Assembly (NCBI RefSeq): GCF_012844235.1
Contig: NZ_JABAGR010000010.1
Coordinates: 1-64,000 of the forward strand
Origin: Parafannyhessea umbonata
GTDB lineage: Bacteria; Actinomycetota; Coriobacteriia; Coriobacteriales; Atopobiaceae
DNA length: 64,000 nt
Reading direction: 5' to 3'
The notes below the pieces were generated by a model. It was given only the letters and a program-made list of their open reading frames with translations, did not search any database and was not told the origin of the DNA. The translations under genes were made by a program, and so were the position numbers. Numbering within the stretch: position 1 is the first letter of the stretch; each line of letters opens with the position of its first letter. Shown one piece after another: positions 25,501-33,463 of the stretch.

Positions 25501-27680
25501 CAAGCGACGCCGCAAACGTCACGGCCTCCGTCAAGGTGGTTGGCCCCAACGCCTTTGGCGAGGGCACGAGCTGGGTGGGCCAGAGCGAGGCGAGCGTGCC
25601 TGCGGGCACCACGGCCGTGCAGCTCACGAAGGCGGTGCTTGAGCGCAACGGCATGACTTGCGACGACATGGTCGGGACCATCAGCGCGGCCACGGGCGTG
25701 CTTCCCAACGGGAAGGCGTCCCTGGGATACGCGCAGGACGCGGCCGGCAACTGGAGCTGGTGGCAGTTCTACGTAAACGGCAAGCTCGCCAGCGACTACG
25801 CCGCCCAGTACGTGGTACAGCCAGGTGACAGGATCGAGTGGTTCTTTGGCAGCTACGGAGAAGAGCCTCCCACGCAGGACGTGACCGTCACGCCGGACGC
25901 GCCGCGTCCCGACTTCGCGGCGGAGTGGGGCGCGTACAAGGGGGCGGACGGCACGGGCACGTCCACGGCCGACACCCCCACGAGCGGCTCCTCGCTTGCA
26001 TGGGCCTGCGACCTGGGCACGGCCGGCCAGACGTTCATGAGCGACCCCATCCTCGTGAACGGCCAGGTGTACATCGCCGTTCGCAACAAGCTGCAGGTGC
26101 GCGACGCCAAGACCGGCAAGATCGTGCAGCAGGCGGACCTCGCGGACCGCGTCGAGTCCACGTGCCGCATCGCGTACGCAAACGGCGTCGTGGTGGTGCC
26201 GCTGCGCGGCGGCCGCGTGCAGGCGCTCACGGCAGACAAGCTCAAGACCGTGTGGCTGACGGACGCGCTGCCCGCGCTAGGCGGTGCGACGCAGCAGCCA
26301 ATATCGACCCCGCTGGTGCGTGACGGCTACGTCTACCTGGGAACCTCTGCCGCCGGCTTCGACGGATCGTCACTTGGCGGCACGCTTCTGGCCCTCAACC
26401 TCAAGGACGGCTCCGTCCGCTGGCAGCAACAGAAGACCGGCTCCGGCTACTACTGGGCAGGTGCCGCGCAGACGGTCGCGGGCATACTGGTGGCAGACGA
26501 CGGCGGAAACCTGACGCTGCACGACGCGTCCACGGGCAAGGCAACTGCGACCTTCTCGCTTGGCGCGCCCTCCCGCGCGGGAATCGTCGCGGCCGAGGGC
26601 GGCACCGTCGCGTACGCGGTCACGACGGACGGCGTGCTGCACCGCATCGCCATCGCGGCGGACGGCTCGCTCAGCCAGACGGGCACCGCGAAGTTCGACA
26701 ACGCGAGCACGTCCACGCCCACGCTCTCCAACGGCAAGATCTACGTGGGCGGCGCGGACCGTCGCGTCGCCGGCACGGGCAGCATCAGCGTGATCGACGC
26801 GCAGACGCTCAAGGTGGAGTGCCACGCCACCACCACGTCCGCCGCGAAGGACAACGCCATCCCCGGCGACGTGAAGAGCGCGCCGCTTGTGGTGACGAGG
26901 CCGGACGGCACGTACGTGTACTTCACGAGCAACGGACGGCCGGGCGGCGTCTTCATGTACAAGGTGGGGCAGAGCCACGTGACCCTGCTGTACGTGCCCG
27001 ACCAGGCGCAGTGGCAGTACAACATGGCGAGCGTCGTGGCGGCGGCCGACGGCAGTCTGTACTTCGTGAACGACTCCGGCTACCTGTTCAAGCTTGCCGG
27101 CGCGGGCGCGACGGACGCGCTCCCCAGCCAGGAGATCCCGGGGCAGTCCGGCGCGACGGACCCCGGCAAGGACTCCGGTAAAGACAGCGGCAAGAATTCT
27201 GGCAAGAACGAAGGCTCGCGGGGCGAGAAGGACAAGGGCACTGGGTCCGCGCACGCCGCGGGTACCGGCAACGCCGCCGCGAGTGGTAGGGGTGGCAACG
27301 GCAGCGCCGCCACGAAGTCGGGCTCGGCAAAGCCTGGCTCGACGAAGGTCGTGCGTGGCGTGGCGTCGCTCGCGGGCGCGAAGGAGTCTGGTACCGCCGC
27401 GACGTCCGGACCGCTGGCGCTTCTGGACGGCGTCGCGTCCGACGTGCTTGGCATACAGGTGCAAGACGGCGCGTCCGAAGGCGCCTCCGAGGGGACGGCG
27501 TCCACGGTTGACGTAGCGGCAGATGCCTCGGCAAAGGCAACTGCAAGCAAGGCGGCTGCGGCCGCATCGCGCGGACGCAGCCTGCCCATCTGGCCGGTCA
27601 TTGGCATGGCGCTGGGCGCCGTGGTCCTGATCATGGCGCTGCGGCGCAGGGGCAAGCGCGACGAACGGGAGAAGAAGTAA
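22518..27680 (+). CDS. Large surface protein: Ig-like domains, two DUF4430 domains, PQQ-type propeller
   Basis: A 1720-residue exported protein with a signal peptide ending near LAEAAGTA and an Ala/Thr-rich stalk to about residue 135. Two Ig-like domains with YQWYRG and WQWQQ cores follow (138-355), then two further Ig-like regions (about 485-715). Two DUF4430 domains come next (about 865-992 and 995-1118), each ending in the typical WQLFVNGK / WWQFYVNGK and DGDSVVWYYSAYG pattern. A PQQ-like beta-propeller follows (about 1138-1534), then a Gly/Ser/Lys linker, one membrane helix and a basic tail (RRRGKRDEREKK). DUF4430 is the fold of the C-terminal domain of transcobalamin and intrinsic factor. 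With the riboswitch and the ECF genes, surface capture of a corrinoid is the best reading; the propeller's ligand is unknown. Confidence 0.8.
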   Translation: MRFPSKKGIAARAATAALGFMLVLSQVPTAALAEAAGTADTQAAAGQPAEATTGASDAPVESTKASTSEEAPAPPAGAQSHATATGSSASSAATPSASKPTSTTPSAPAPATSAASTSDAPVAAPTATVAAVVPDVARITSASGSQVRYDTVVAPGTTLTANAYTTEEDDWGDEDETPIAASAYADYSYQWYRGTAVSYGTKFDSYAPIAGATSRSYVVTDADADAFLACKLTFTRADGTRGELWSDSSTGKVADGRATLDGAKVTGTAKEGQTLSASAYVASDWGGTQPADSSAPIAWQWQQADASDGAFADIAGATEPTLTLTDALVGRFLRVSATSRNNVTSSAVGPVVARGTQQDEELLAQAVQALASDGFSGYAPSPVYGTDTNVNDMVRARLAMLGEKYADVRVATQSVETTATPDPSQRGGISCDVADNGKVTFFSLSPAKKAVSTATSVLRQVRPTFRLTYGTATAWYTPAKFVQLDWDAEAMSAELDAAADSLAPAYADGDAADSVTQEFALPNKLGAGVSVSWKTSDESALALSGYSWDEQTTATPNVTSADQRVTLTATVSFSGSDAPRASVTRSFEVTVKGDPGLVQRQLAEAQQKLDDNFTYKNLGYVSSADGDLDPAAVTGDIQLPTTRTLGTRRLDFDVTVSYSSSNQTLQINGYRANVLRPVEGASDATVELTCKIALKDDPTKYVTKSLSLAVKPLASGDVDAELALLHRVRDQFGARLLDGQDAGAVTRNLRPFMEAYQDASGTLGWAESVTDADAAHGIVAAELPGYDSMGSSDQGRTFASSEPTVVSNQTLRVTRPQYNTRVQITANLASEKYGAYYARYKDDAGVSAELKTKLSELAGTQVTASITVSGTTGKDAPYVQATATVIGVDAFGKTETWATSTQRLDSGSTAWDLTRKTLAARGITYVAQDTDYGTYLQTVTSPTTGAALGYDAGTGRYWQLFVNGKPSDAMADAVKVSDGDSVVWYYSAYGDQLPASDAANVTASVKVVGPNAFGEGTSWVGQSEASVPAGTTAVQLTKAVLERNGMTCDDMVGTISAATGVLPNGKASLGYAQDAAGNWSWWQFYVNGKLASDYAAQYVVQPGDRIEWFFGSYGEEPPTQDVTVTPDAPRPDFAAEWGAYKGADGTGTSTADTPTSGSSLAWACDLGTAGQTFMSDPILVNGQVYIAVRNKLQVRDAKTGKIVQQADLADRVESTCRIAYANGVVVVPLRGGRVQALTADKLKTVWLTDALPALGGATQQPISTPLVRDGYVYLGTSAAGFDGSSLGGTLLALNLKDGSVRWQQQKTGSGYYWAGAAQTVAGILVADDGGNLTLHDASTGKATATFSLGAPSRAGIVAAEGGTVAYAVTTDGVLHRIAIAADGSLSQTGTAKFDNASTSTPTLSNGKIYVGGADRRVAGTGSISVIDAQTLKVECHATTTSAAKDNAIPGDVKSAPLVVTRPDGTYVYFTSNGRPGGVFMYKVGQSHVTLLYVPDQAQWQYNMASVVAAADGSLYFVNDSGYLFKLAGAGATDALPSQEIPGQSGATDPGKDSGKDSGKNSGKNEGSRGEKDKGTGSAHAAGTGNAAASGRGGNGSAATKSGSAKPGSTKVVRGVASLAGAKESGTAATSGPLALLDGVASDVLGIQVQDGASEGASEGTASTVDVAADASAKATASKAAAAASRGRSLPIWPVIGMALGAVVLIMALRRRGKRDEREKK

Positions 27681-28921
27681 TGGCAGACAAGCAGGAAAAC
27701 CTCGACTTCAAGTCCGCGAGCACCGCCTCTGGCGCCGGTGCGCAGGCAGCTGGCGGCGGCGCCGCGACAAATGGTGGCGGTGCTGGCCGTGGCGGCATGC
27801 GCGCCGCCCGCGTAGCCGCCGCGGTGCTGGCCGTGGCGCTTATCGCGTTCTGTGCATGGTCGATGAGCGAGTACGTGCAGGGGAGGGACCCCCTCGCGTT
27901 TGCGACGGGCTCCACGCTCCGGGCGGACGCCCCGGCACGGAGCAAGGCAACCGCAAGCGCGGCGAGTGCGAAGAAGTCCTCCGGCGCCGCCACAAAGACG
28001 GCTGCCATCGACGAGGCCGCCGTGAAGTCCGAGCTCAAGCGGCTGCGCCTTGGCAAGGAGGACCTTGCCGTCACGGGCGACGTGCGCGTGGTCGTGACGG
28101 AGCACGACATCTGGGTGGAGCACGCCCAGGACCAGAAGGCCGAAAGCCTCGTGCAAGACGCGGCACGCCGCACGCTCGCGCTCGCAAGGTGGGTCGCGGG
28201 TCGCAAGGCAGACGCGACCGTCACGTGGATAGAGGAGGACGCGTCGGGAGTCGTGCGCATGAGCGTGGCCCTGCCCTCCGCGTCCGCGGCCAAGGTCAAG
28301 GGCGCTGACGTTGCGCACATCCTTTCCGCTGCAAGCGGATATGCCATAGACTCCCAGGTGTATGCGCGGCTGGGAAAGCAGTCCTTCTCGGCCGAGGGCG
28401 GAAAGGCGCCCACGTTGCTAAGCGGTAGCACGCTTGCGGTTGGTACGGCGGCAACGACGGGCGCACATGACGGCTCGAGTGCGGACGGATCAGCAAACGG
28501 CTCTTCAAGCGGCGAAAATGCAAAGGCCTCGACCGGATCTGACCGGGCGGCGGGTGGCGCCTCGGGCGAGAAGGGCGCGGCGTCCGGATCTGCGGCCACA
28601 TCCGGCTCCGGCTCTGGCTCCGGCGGCAAGGGCACGGCTGCCATGACGGTTTCCGTATCGATAAACGGGGCCGGTTATAGGGTGAGCCTGCGCTCGGGCG
28701 CCACGGCGTACGACGCGCTTCTGGCCACGGGCGCCTCCGTGGAGAGCGGCGCGTACGCCGGCGGCGGCACGTGGGTGACCGCGATCAACGGCCTGGGGCA
28801 GGACGCGTCGCACGGGTGGACGTATTCCGTGAACGGCTCGATGCCCGGCATGATGAGCGACCTGTATGCCGTGCACGACGGCGACTCCGTCGTGTGGAGC
28901 TACGTCACGTCGGGGCAGTAG
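27680..28921 (+). CDS. Membrane-anchored single-DUF4430 protein
   Basis: A 413-residue protein whose ATG overlaps the previous stop (TAATG). It has a short cytoplasmic lead, one membrane helix (about residues 36-60), an alpha/beta region of unknown kind (about 110-235) with no family I recognise, and a Ser/Gly linker. A C-terminal DUF4430 domain (about 320-413) ends with WTYSVNGSMPG and DGDSVVWSYVTSG. The topology puts DUF4430 outside the cell. It is a likely second carrier that could pass the corrinoid from the large surface protein to the ECF transporter encoded next; that hand-over is inference from gene order. Confidence 0.75.
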   Translation: MADKQENLDFKSASTASGAGAQAAGGGAATNGGGAGRGGMRAARVAAAVLAVALIAFCAWSMSEYVQGRDPLAFATGSTLRADAPARSKATASAASAKKSSGAATKTAAIDEAAVKSELKRLRLGKEDLAVTGDVRVVVTEHDIWVEHAQDQKAESLVQDAARRTLALARWVAGRKADATVTWIEEDASGVVRMSVALPSASAAKVKGADVAHILSAASGYAIDSQVYARLGKQSFSAEGGKAPTLLSGSTLAVGTAATTGAHDGSSADGSANGSSSGENAKASTGSDRAAGGASGEKGAASGSAATSGSGSGSGGKGTAAMTVSVSINGAGYRVSLRSGATAYDALLATGASVESGAYAGGGTWVTAINGLGQDASHGWTYSVNGSMPGMMSDLYAVHDGDSVVWSYVTSGQ

Positions 28922-28922
28922 C

Positions 28923-29894
28923 GTGGGGCGAGCGCAAGACAAGTGCAAGAGGCGTGCCGTCGCACGTGACGCCGAAGTGAGTCCCGCGGGCTCGCACCGC
29001 GCGGACGTGGCGTTTGGGCAGAGCCATCCCGTGGTGGCGGCTGTGTACTTCGCGGCCGTCATCGGCATCGGAACGCTCGTGACGCAGCCCGTGTTCGTGG
29101 CCATCTCCGTCGCGGGGGCGCTGCTGTTTGGCACGTGCCTGCAGGGCGCGCTTTCCACGGCGCGGCGCCTGCGCTGGCAGCTGCCCATGGTTGCGCTTGT
29201 CTGCCTGGCGAACCCGCTCTTCTCGCACTCCGGCGCCACGGTGGTGGCTACGCTTGGTCCCGTGACGGTGCGCCTAGAGGCGCTTGCCTATGGCCTATGC
29301 ATGGGAGGCTCGCTTGTATCCATGCTGCAGTGGGTGTTGGACGCGGCGTGCGTGCTGACGGAGGACCGCCTGCTCGAGCTTTCCGGAAGCTGCCTCCCCG
29401 TGGTGAGCACCATGGTGTCCATGGCAATCCAGCTGGTACCGCAGCTGCGACGCCGCTACGGCGTCGTGAGCTCCACGCGGTCGGCGTGCACCTGCGCCCA
29501 GGCGCCTGCTGTGGAAGGTCCGGCTGTCGCGCCTGGCAAAGGCGCGAGCCGCATGGGCTACGTGAATGCCTCGACCGTGCTTATGGCATGGGCGATGGAG
29601 GATTCCGTGGAGCGGGCCGATGCCATGCGCGCCCGCGGCTGGGAGGTGGGCGGCCCGCGCACGCGCTACCGGCTACAGACACTGCGCGCGCGTGACGTCG
29701 TGCTGGCCACTGCCGTGGGGTCTCTTGCACTTGCCTGCGCGCTGCTTGCGTGGGTGGCGCAGTCGCAGTGGAGTTTCTATCCCAACATGCCGGCGCTCGT
29801 GCCGTGGTGGGGCTATGTGCCGTATATGGCGCTGTCGTTGGGGCCTGCGGTCGTGACCGCGGTCAGGCGCATTCGCGAGGGGAGCCTGCGATGA
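28923..29894 (+). CDS. ECF transporter T component (EcfT/CbiQ family)
   Basis: The transmembrane coupling subunit of an energy-coupling factor importer, joining the S component to the ATPases. The 323-residue protein has several hydrophobic segments at both ends and a cytoplasmic middle. The SVERADAMRARGW stretch contains the Ala-Arg-Gly coupling motif typical of EcfT. The insertion between the helices (about 170-215) is Ala/Gly-rich and unusual. The start is uncertain: GTG at 28923 follows the previous stop by one base with a weak ribosome site, and GTG at 28977 is an alternative. Its stop overlaps the ATPase gene (ATGA). Confidence 0.78.
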   Translation: MGRAQDKCKRRAVARDAEVSPAGSHRADVAFGQSHPVVAAVYFAAVIGIGTLVTQPVFVAISVAGALLFGTCLQGALSTARRLRWQLPMVALVCLANPLFSHSGATVVATLGPVTVRLEALAYGLCMGGSLVSMLQWVLDAACVLTEDRLLELSGSCLPVVSTMVSMAIQLVPQLRRRYGVVSSTRSACTCAQAPAVEGPAVAPGKGASRMGYVNASTVLMAWAMEDSVERADAMRARGWEVGGPRTRYRLQTLRARDVVLATAVGSLALACALLAWVAQSQWSFYPNMPALVPWWGYVPYMALSLGPAVVTAVRRIREGSLR

Positions 29895-31468
29895 GGGTCA
29901 AGACGTGCGGGGGAGAAGGGCCGCGGCAAAGGGCCGTGGCACGTGCGGAGGGCCAGGCCGCCGGGCCCGCGGCGGCGCAGCCGGCGCTCGACCACGCCTC
30001 GCAGCCGGCGCTCGAGCTTGAGGACGCGTCCTTCTCGTATGCCGTGCCCGCGGGGGAGCTCGCGGGGCCAGAAGTGGTGTCGCACGCGAGCGCGCGCGTG
30101 CCGGCCGGCGCGTTTGCGCTGCTGGTGGGTGGCACGGGATCCGGCAAGACCACGCTGCTCAAGCTGTTCAAGCCAGAGATCCGGCCGCAGGGCGCGCTTT
30201 CGGGCGCCGTGCGCGTGCTTGGGCGCGACGCGGCCGCGATGTCCCCGCGCGAGTCCGCGGAGAGCGTGGGCTACGTGTTCCAGAGCCCGGACAGCCAAAT
30301 CGTGTGCGACAGCGTGTGGCACGAGCTGGCCTTCGGCCTTGAGAACCTGGGCGTCCCGCAGGACCAGATGCGCCGCCGCGTGGCCGAGACCTGCTACTTC
30401 TTTGGGATGGAGCCGTGGTTCCACCGGCGCTGCGCGGACCTTTCCGGCGGGCAGCGGCAGCTGCTGGCGCTGGCGTCAGCGCTTGCGATGCGCCCGTCCG
30501 TGCTGCTGCTGGACGAGCCCACCTCCATGCTCGACCCCGTGGCCGAGAAGAGCTTCCTTTCGCTGCTGCGCCGCGTAAACCGCGAGCTAGGCTGCACCGT
30601 GGTGGTGGCGACCCACGCGCCGCGCGCCATGGTGGACTTCGCGAGCATGGCCTTTTGCATGGAGGGCGGCCGTCCGCGGCAGGTGCCGCTGGACTCCCTG
30701 CGAGAAGAGCCGGCGCTCATTGCCGCGGGCGGGCCCGCGGGCGCGGCGTCGGCCGCCGTCCCGGGCCCCGCGCCGCGCGCGTTCGCCGCGGTGCCGTCTG
30801 CCCCCGTCGTGAGCGCGCGTGACGCGTGGGTGCGCTACGGGCGCTACGGGCGCGACGGCGCGTGGGTGCTGCGCGGTGCGGACCTGCAGATGTCCGCAGG
30901 CGAGGTGCGCGCCGTCGTCGGCGGCAACGGTTCTGGCAAGTCAACGCTGCTCATGGCGGTCGCGGGCATGCTGACACCTCAGCGTGGGCGCGTCGCAAAC
31001 GCGCTTTCCGGCTCGCAGGCGCTTCTGCCGCAACAGCCAAAGGCGCTGCTGTCGCGCCCGAGCGTGGAGGAGGAGCTAATGGAGTGGGCGCCCACGGCCG
31101 GCTACGACCGCGGGCGGATGCTCGCGGTCGCGACGTCGTTTGGCCTGGAAGGCGCCCTCGCGCGGCACCCGTACGACCTCTCCGGCGGCCAGCAGCAGCT
31201 GCTGGCGCTCGCGAAGCTCCTGCTCACGCGGCCGCGGCTGCTGCTTCTGGACGAGCCCACCAAGGGGCTGGACCACGCGGCGCGCTCGCTTGTGGCCGCG
31301 CACGTGAGGCGGGCGGCCGCGGGCGGCGCGACGGTGCTTCTGTCCACGCACGACGTGGCGTTCGCGCGTGCCGTGGCAGACAGCTGCTCGCTTCTGTTTG
31401 ACGGGCAGGTGGCGCTTACGCAGCCGGCGGGGCAGTTCTTTCGCGAGTCCTGGGTGTGGCGCGCATGA
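29891..31468 (+). CDS. ECF transporter ATPase, two ABC domains fused (EcfA-EcfA')
   Basis: A 525-residue protein carrying both nucleotide-binding domains of the importer in one chain. Domain 1 shows Walker A GGTGSGKTT, signature LSGGQRQLL and Walker B LLLDEPTSMLD; domain 2 shows GGNGSGKST, LSGGQQQLL and LLLDEPTKGLD. Both have the switch His (ATHAP and STHDV), so both sites should be competent. About 40 residues at the front are a low-complexity Ala-rich lead. It overlaps the T gene by four bases and the S gene by four, so the three are translated as a set. In many ECF systems the two ATPases are separate genes. Confidence 0.92.
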   Translation: MRVKTCGGEGPRQRAVARAEGQAAGPAAAQPALDHASQPALELEDASFSYAVPAGELAGPEVVSHASARVPAGAFALLVGGTGSGKTTLLKLFKPEIRPQGALSGAVRVLGRDAAAMSPRESAESVGYVFQSPDSQIVCDSVWHELAFGLENLGVPQDQMRRRVAETCYFFGMEPWFHRRCADLSGGQRQLLALASALAMRPSVLLLDEPTSMLDPVAEKSFLSLLRRVNRELGCTVVVATHAPRAMVDFASMAFCMEGGRPRQVPLDSLREEPALIAAGGPAGAASAAVPGPAPRAFAAVPSAPVVSARDAWVRYGRYGRDGAWVLRGADLQMSAGEVRAVVGGNGSGKSTLLMAVAGMLTPQRGRVANALSGSQALLPQQPKALLSRPSVEEELMEWAPTAGYDRGRMLAVATSFGLEGALARHPYDLSGGQQQLLALAKLLLTRPRLLLLDEPTKGLDHAARSLVAAHVRRAAAGGATVLLSTHDVAFARAVADSCSLLFDGQVALTQPAGQFFRESWVWRA

Positions 31469-32178
31469 GCGGGCGGCAACCACGCCGGGGTCGGCGTGCG
31501 CGCGTGCTGCGCGCACTGGAACCCGTGGCGCTCATCGCGGTTCCGGCCGTGGCCGGACTTTGCGCTTACCTGCAGCTTTCTGCCACCGGAGGCCTCGTTC
31601 TTCTCGTCACGCTGCTCAGCCTCGCGCTTTTCTTCGCAAGCTTCGAGGCGTCGCGCCCGGCGCTCAGGCAGATCCTGCCCACGGCGACCCTGGGCGCCGT
31701 CGCGGCGGCCGGGCGCATCGTGTTCGCGCCGCTGCCGGACGTCAAGCCGGTATCTGCGATCGCAATCGTGGCGGGGGCGACCCTGGGGCGGCGCAGCGGG
31801 TTCTTGGTGGGCGCCATCGCGGCGCTCGCGTCCAACTTCTTCTTTGGGCAGGGCGCGTGGACGCCCATGCAGATGTACGCGTGGGGGCTCGCGGGCTACC
31901 TGGCGGGTGTTCTGGCAGACGCGGGCGCGCTTCGCCGCGGCTGGGCGCTGTACGCGTACGGCGCCGCGTCCGGCCTGCTGTACGGCCTGCTGCTCAACGG
32001 TTGGTACGTGCTGGGATACGTGCGGCCCATCACGTGGCAGACCGTGTTTGCGGCGTTTGCGCTCGCCCTTCCCCTGGACGTGACGCACTCCGTCGCCACG
32101 GTCGGCTTCCTTGCGGCCATCTGGCTGCCGTGGCGCCGCGCCATCAGGCGCGTCGTCGCAAAGTATGGCCTGCGCTAG
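31465..32178 (+). CDS. ECF transporter S component, probably corrinoid-specific
   Basis: A 237-residue membrane protein with about six hydrophobic segments, the size and layout of an ECF substrate-binding subunit. Segments such as FVAP-like IVFAPLPDVKPV and the GRRSGFLVGAIAALASNFFFGQGAWTPMQM stretch (in two pieces) resemble the group that includes CbrT-like cobalamin S components, as far as can be judged by eye. It begins at the ATG overlapping the ATPase stop; a GTG nine bases upstream is possible. Specificity is inferred from the cobalamin riboswitch and the DUF4430 neighbours, not from binding residues. Confidence 0.72.
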   Translation: MSGRQPRRGRRARVLRALEPVALIAVPAVAGLCAYLQLSATGGLVLLVTLLSLALFFASFEASRPALRQILPTATLGAVAAAGRIVFAPLPDVKPVSAIAIVAGATLGRRSGFLVGAIAALASNFFFGQGAWTPMQMYAWGLAGYLAGVLADAGALRRGWALYAYGAASGLLYGLLLNGWYVLGYVRPITWQTVFAAFALALPLDVTHSVATVGFLAAIWLPWRRAIRRVVAKYGLR

Positions 32179-32228
32179 CGGCGCGCGGGCGCACCTTGCA
32201 TCGCATGCGCAGCGTAGCGCCGTGGTAC

Positions 32229-32237
32229 TGCTAGAAT
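32229..32237 (+). promoter_or_regulatory. Extended -10 promoter of the SGNH hydrolase gene
   Basis: TGCTAGAAT with TAGAAT at 32232-32237, 36 bases before the chosen start. Same nine bases as at 22260 and 49593. It separates the esterase gene from the ECF operon. Confidence 0.6.
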
Positions 32238-32272
32238 CTTCTGCAGGCTCATACGGGAAGAGGGTGGCAGAC

Positions 32273-33262
32273 GTGGCCAAGCACACGGGCGAGAAGCGCG
32301 CGGCATCCAAGGCGCAATCGACGTTGCGGGCGAGGGGGTCGCACGGCGGGGCGGCCTACGGGCAGCGGCCCGTGGCGCGCACGCTCGTCACGCTGCTCGT
32401 GGCGGCCGCCGCGTGCGTCGTCATCGTGGCGCTGGGCGAGCTCGGCATCCTGCACTACCCAGAGAAGCCCAACCCCGCTCCCGCAAAGTCGGCTGCGACC
32501 GCCTCGGCTGCCAAGGATTCCTCTGGCAGGAAGGCGCAGGACTCAGGCACCTCCGCCGCGGACGCGGACGCGTCCGACTCCTCGTCTTCCGCAAAGGAGT
32601 CCTCGCCCGTGGTGAGCACCAAGCTCGCGGACATGTTCGCCAAGGGCGAGGTCAAGTCCATTCGCGTCCTGGGCGACAGCATCACGGCGGGCCTGGGCTG
32701 CGACGGCTACGACGCTCCCTCGGATACGGGCACCGTTGTGTATTCCGGCCCCCAGGGCAGCTACCAAGAGAGCGCCACCACCGTCTCAACCTGGGCAAAC
32801 GACTTCAGGGCGTACGCGGCGCAGCGTGGCGTCACCAACTTCGTGAACGCGGGCGTCTCCGGCTTCAAGATGCAGTACCTGGCGGAGGACCCCGCCGCGT
32901 GGCTCGGCGACGGCGCGGACGTGATCGTGGTCATGCTCGGCACCAACGACGCGGCGCGTCGCACGTCAGACGAGTTCTGCGCGGACGCGGAGATCGGCCT
33001 CAAGGCTGCGGCAGCCAAGTGCAAGCTGCTTATCGTGGTGTCCCCTCCGCAGAACCGCCGCACGGACGCCACGAACAACTTCGACATGCAACGCGCGGAC
33101 CAGGTCCTCGCGTCGCTCTGCAAGATGAAGGGCTACGTGCACGTAAGCTTCCTCGACACGCTCCAGCTCGATTCAGAGGACTTCAACGCCGACGAGCTCC
33201 ACCCCACGACGGCGGGCTCCCACAAGCTGTGGCAGGCGTTCAGAGAGCAGCTGGCACTGTAA
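32273..33262 (+). CDS. Membrane-anchored SGNH/GDSL-family hydrolase
   Basis: A 329-residue protein with a short cytoplasmic lead, one membrane helix (about residues 30-52), a Ser/Ala/Asp linker and an extracellular SGNH domain (about 120-329). All four blocks are there: GDSIT with catalytic S136, the Gly of NAGVSG, GTND, and DELHP with D307 and H310. Such enzymes remove acyl groups, often acetyl from wall glycans or lipids, so a role in wall or polymer deacetylation is plausible but unproven. GTG at 32273 is chosen because GGAAGAGG lies about eight bases ahead; GTG at 32264 is in frame too. It has its own extended -10 promoter. Confidence 0.82.
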   Translation: MAKHTGEKRAASKAQSTLRARGSHGGAAYGQRPVARTLVTLLVAAAACVVIVALGELGILHYPEKPNPAPAKSAATASAAKDSSGRKAQDSGTSAADADASDSSSSAKESSPVVSTKLADMFAKGEVKSIRVLGDSITAGLGCDGYDAPSDTGTVVYSGPQGSYQESATTVSTWANDFRAYAAQRGVTNFVNAGVSGFKMQYLAEDPAAWLGDGADVIVVMLGTNDAARRTSDEFCADAEIGLKAAAAKCKLLIVVSPPQNRRTDATNNFDMQRADQVLASLCKMKGYVHVSFLDTLQLDSEDFNADELHPTTAGSHKLWQAFREQLAL

Positions 33263-33294
33263 CGCGTACTATGGGTTATGGGTGGTCTGTGTTC

Positions 33295-33320
33295 GGTCCG
33301 AAAAGTCAGCTGTTCGGACC
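33295..33320 (+). terminator. Hairpin after the SGNH gene
   Basis: Perfect 8-bp stem GGTCCGAA / TTCGGACC with a ten-base loop, 33 bases past the stop, followed by a pyrimidine-rich stretch instead of a clean T-run. It may be a terminator, or part of the leader of the next gene; the rest of the 201-bp gap shows no recognised element. Confidence 0.5.
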
Positions 33321-33463
33321 TACGCTCTTCTCGTCCTGTAAATAACTACGTGGTTTGTGGTCCCAAAGATTACTTAAAGCCAATTCCAAAGTGCCAGGGT
33401 GTTATTCGGATATTGGGTGGCTATACCTTCCGCCGCCACTGCGAACACTGATTGGACCCTTGC

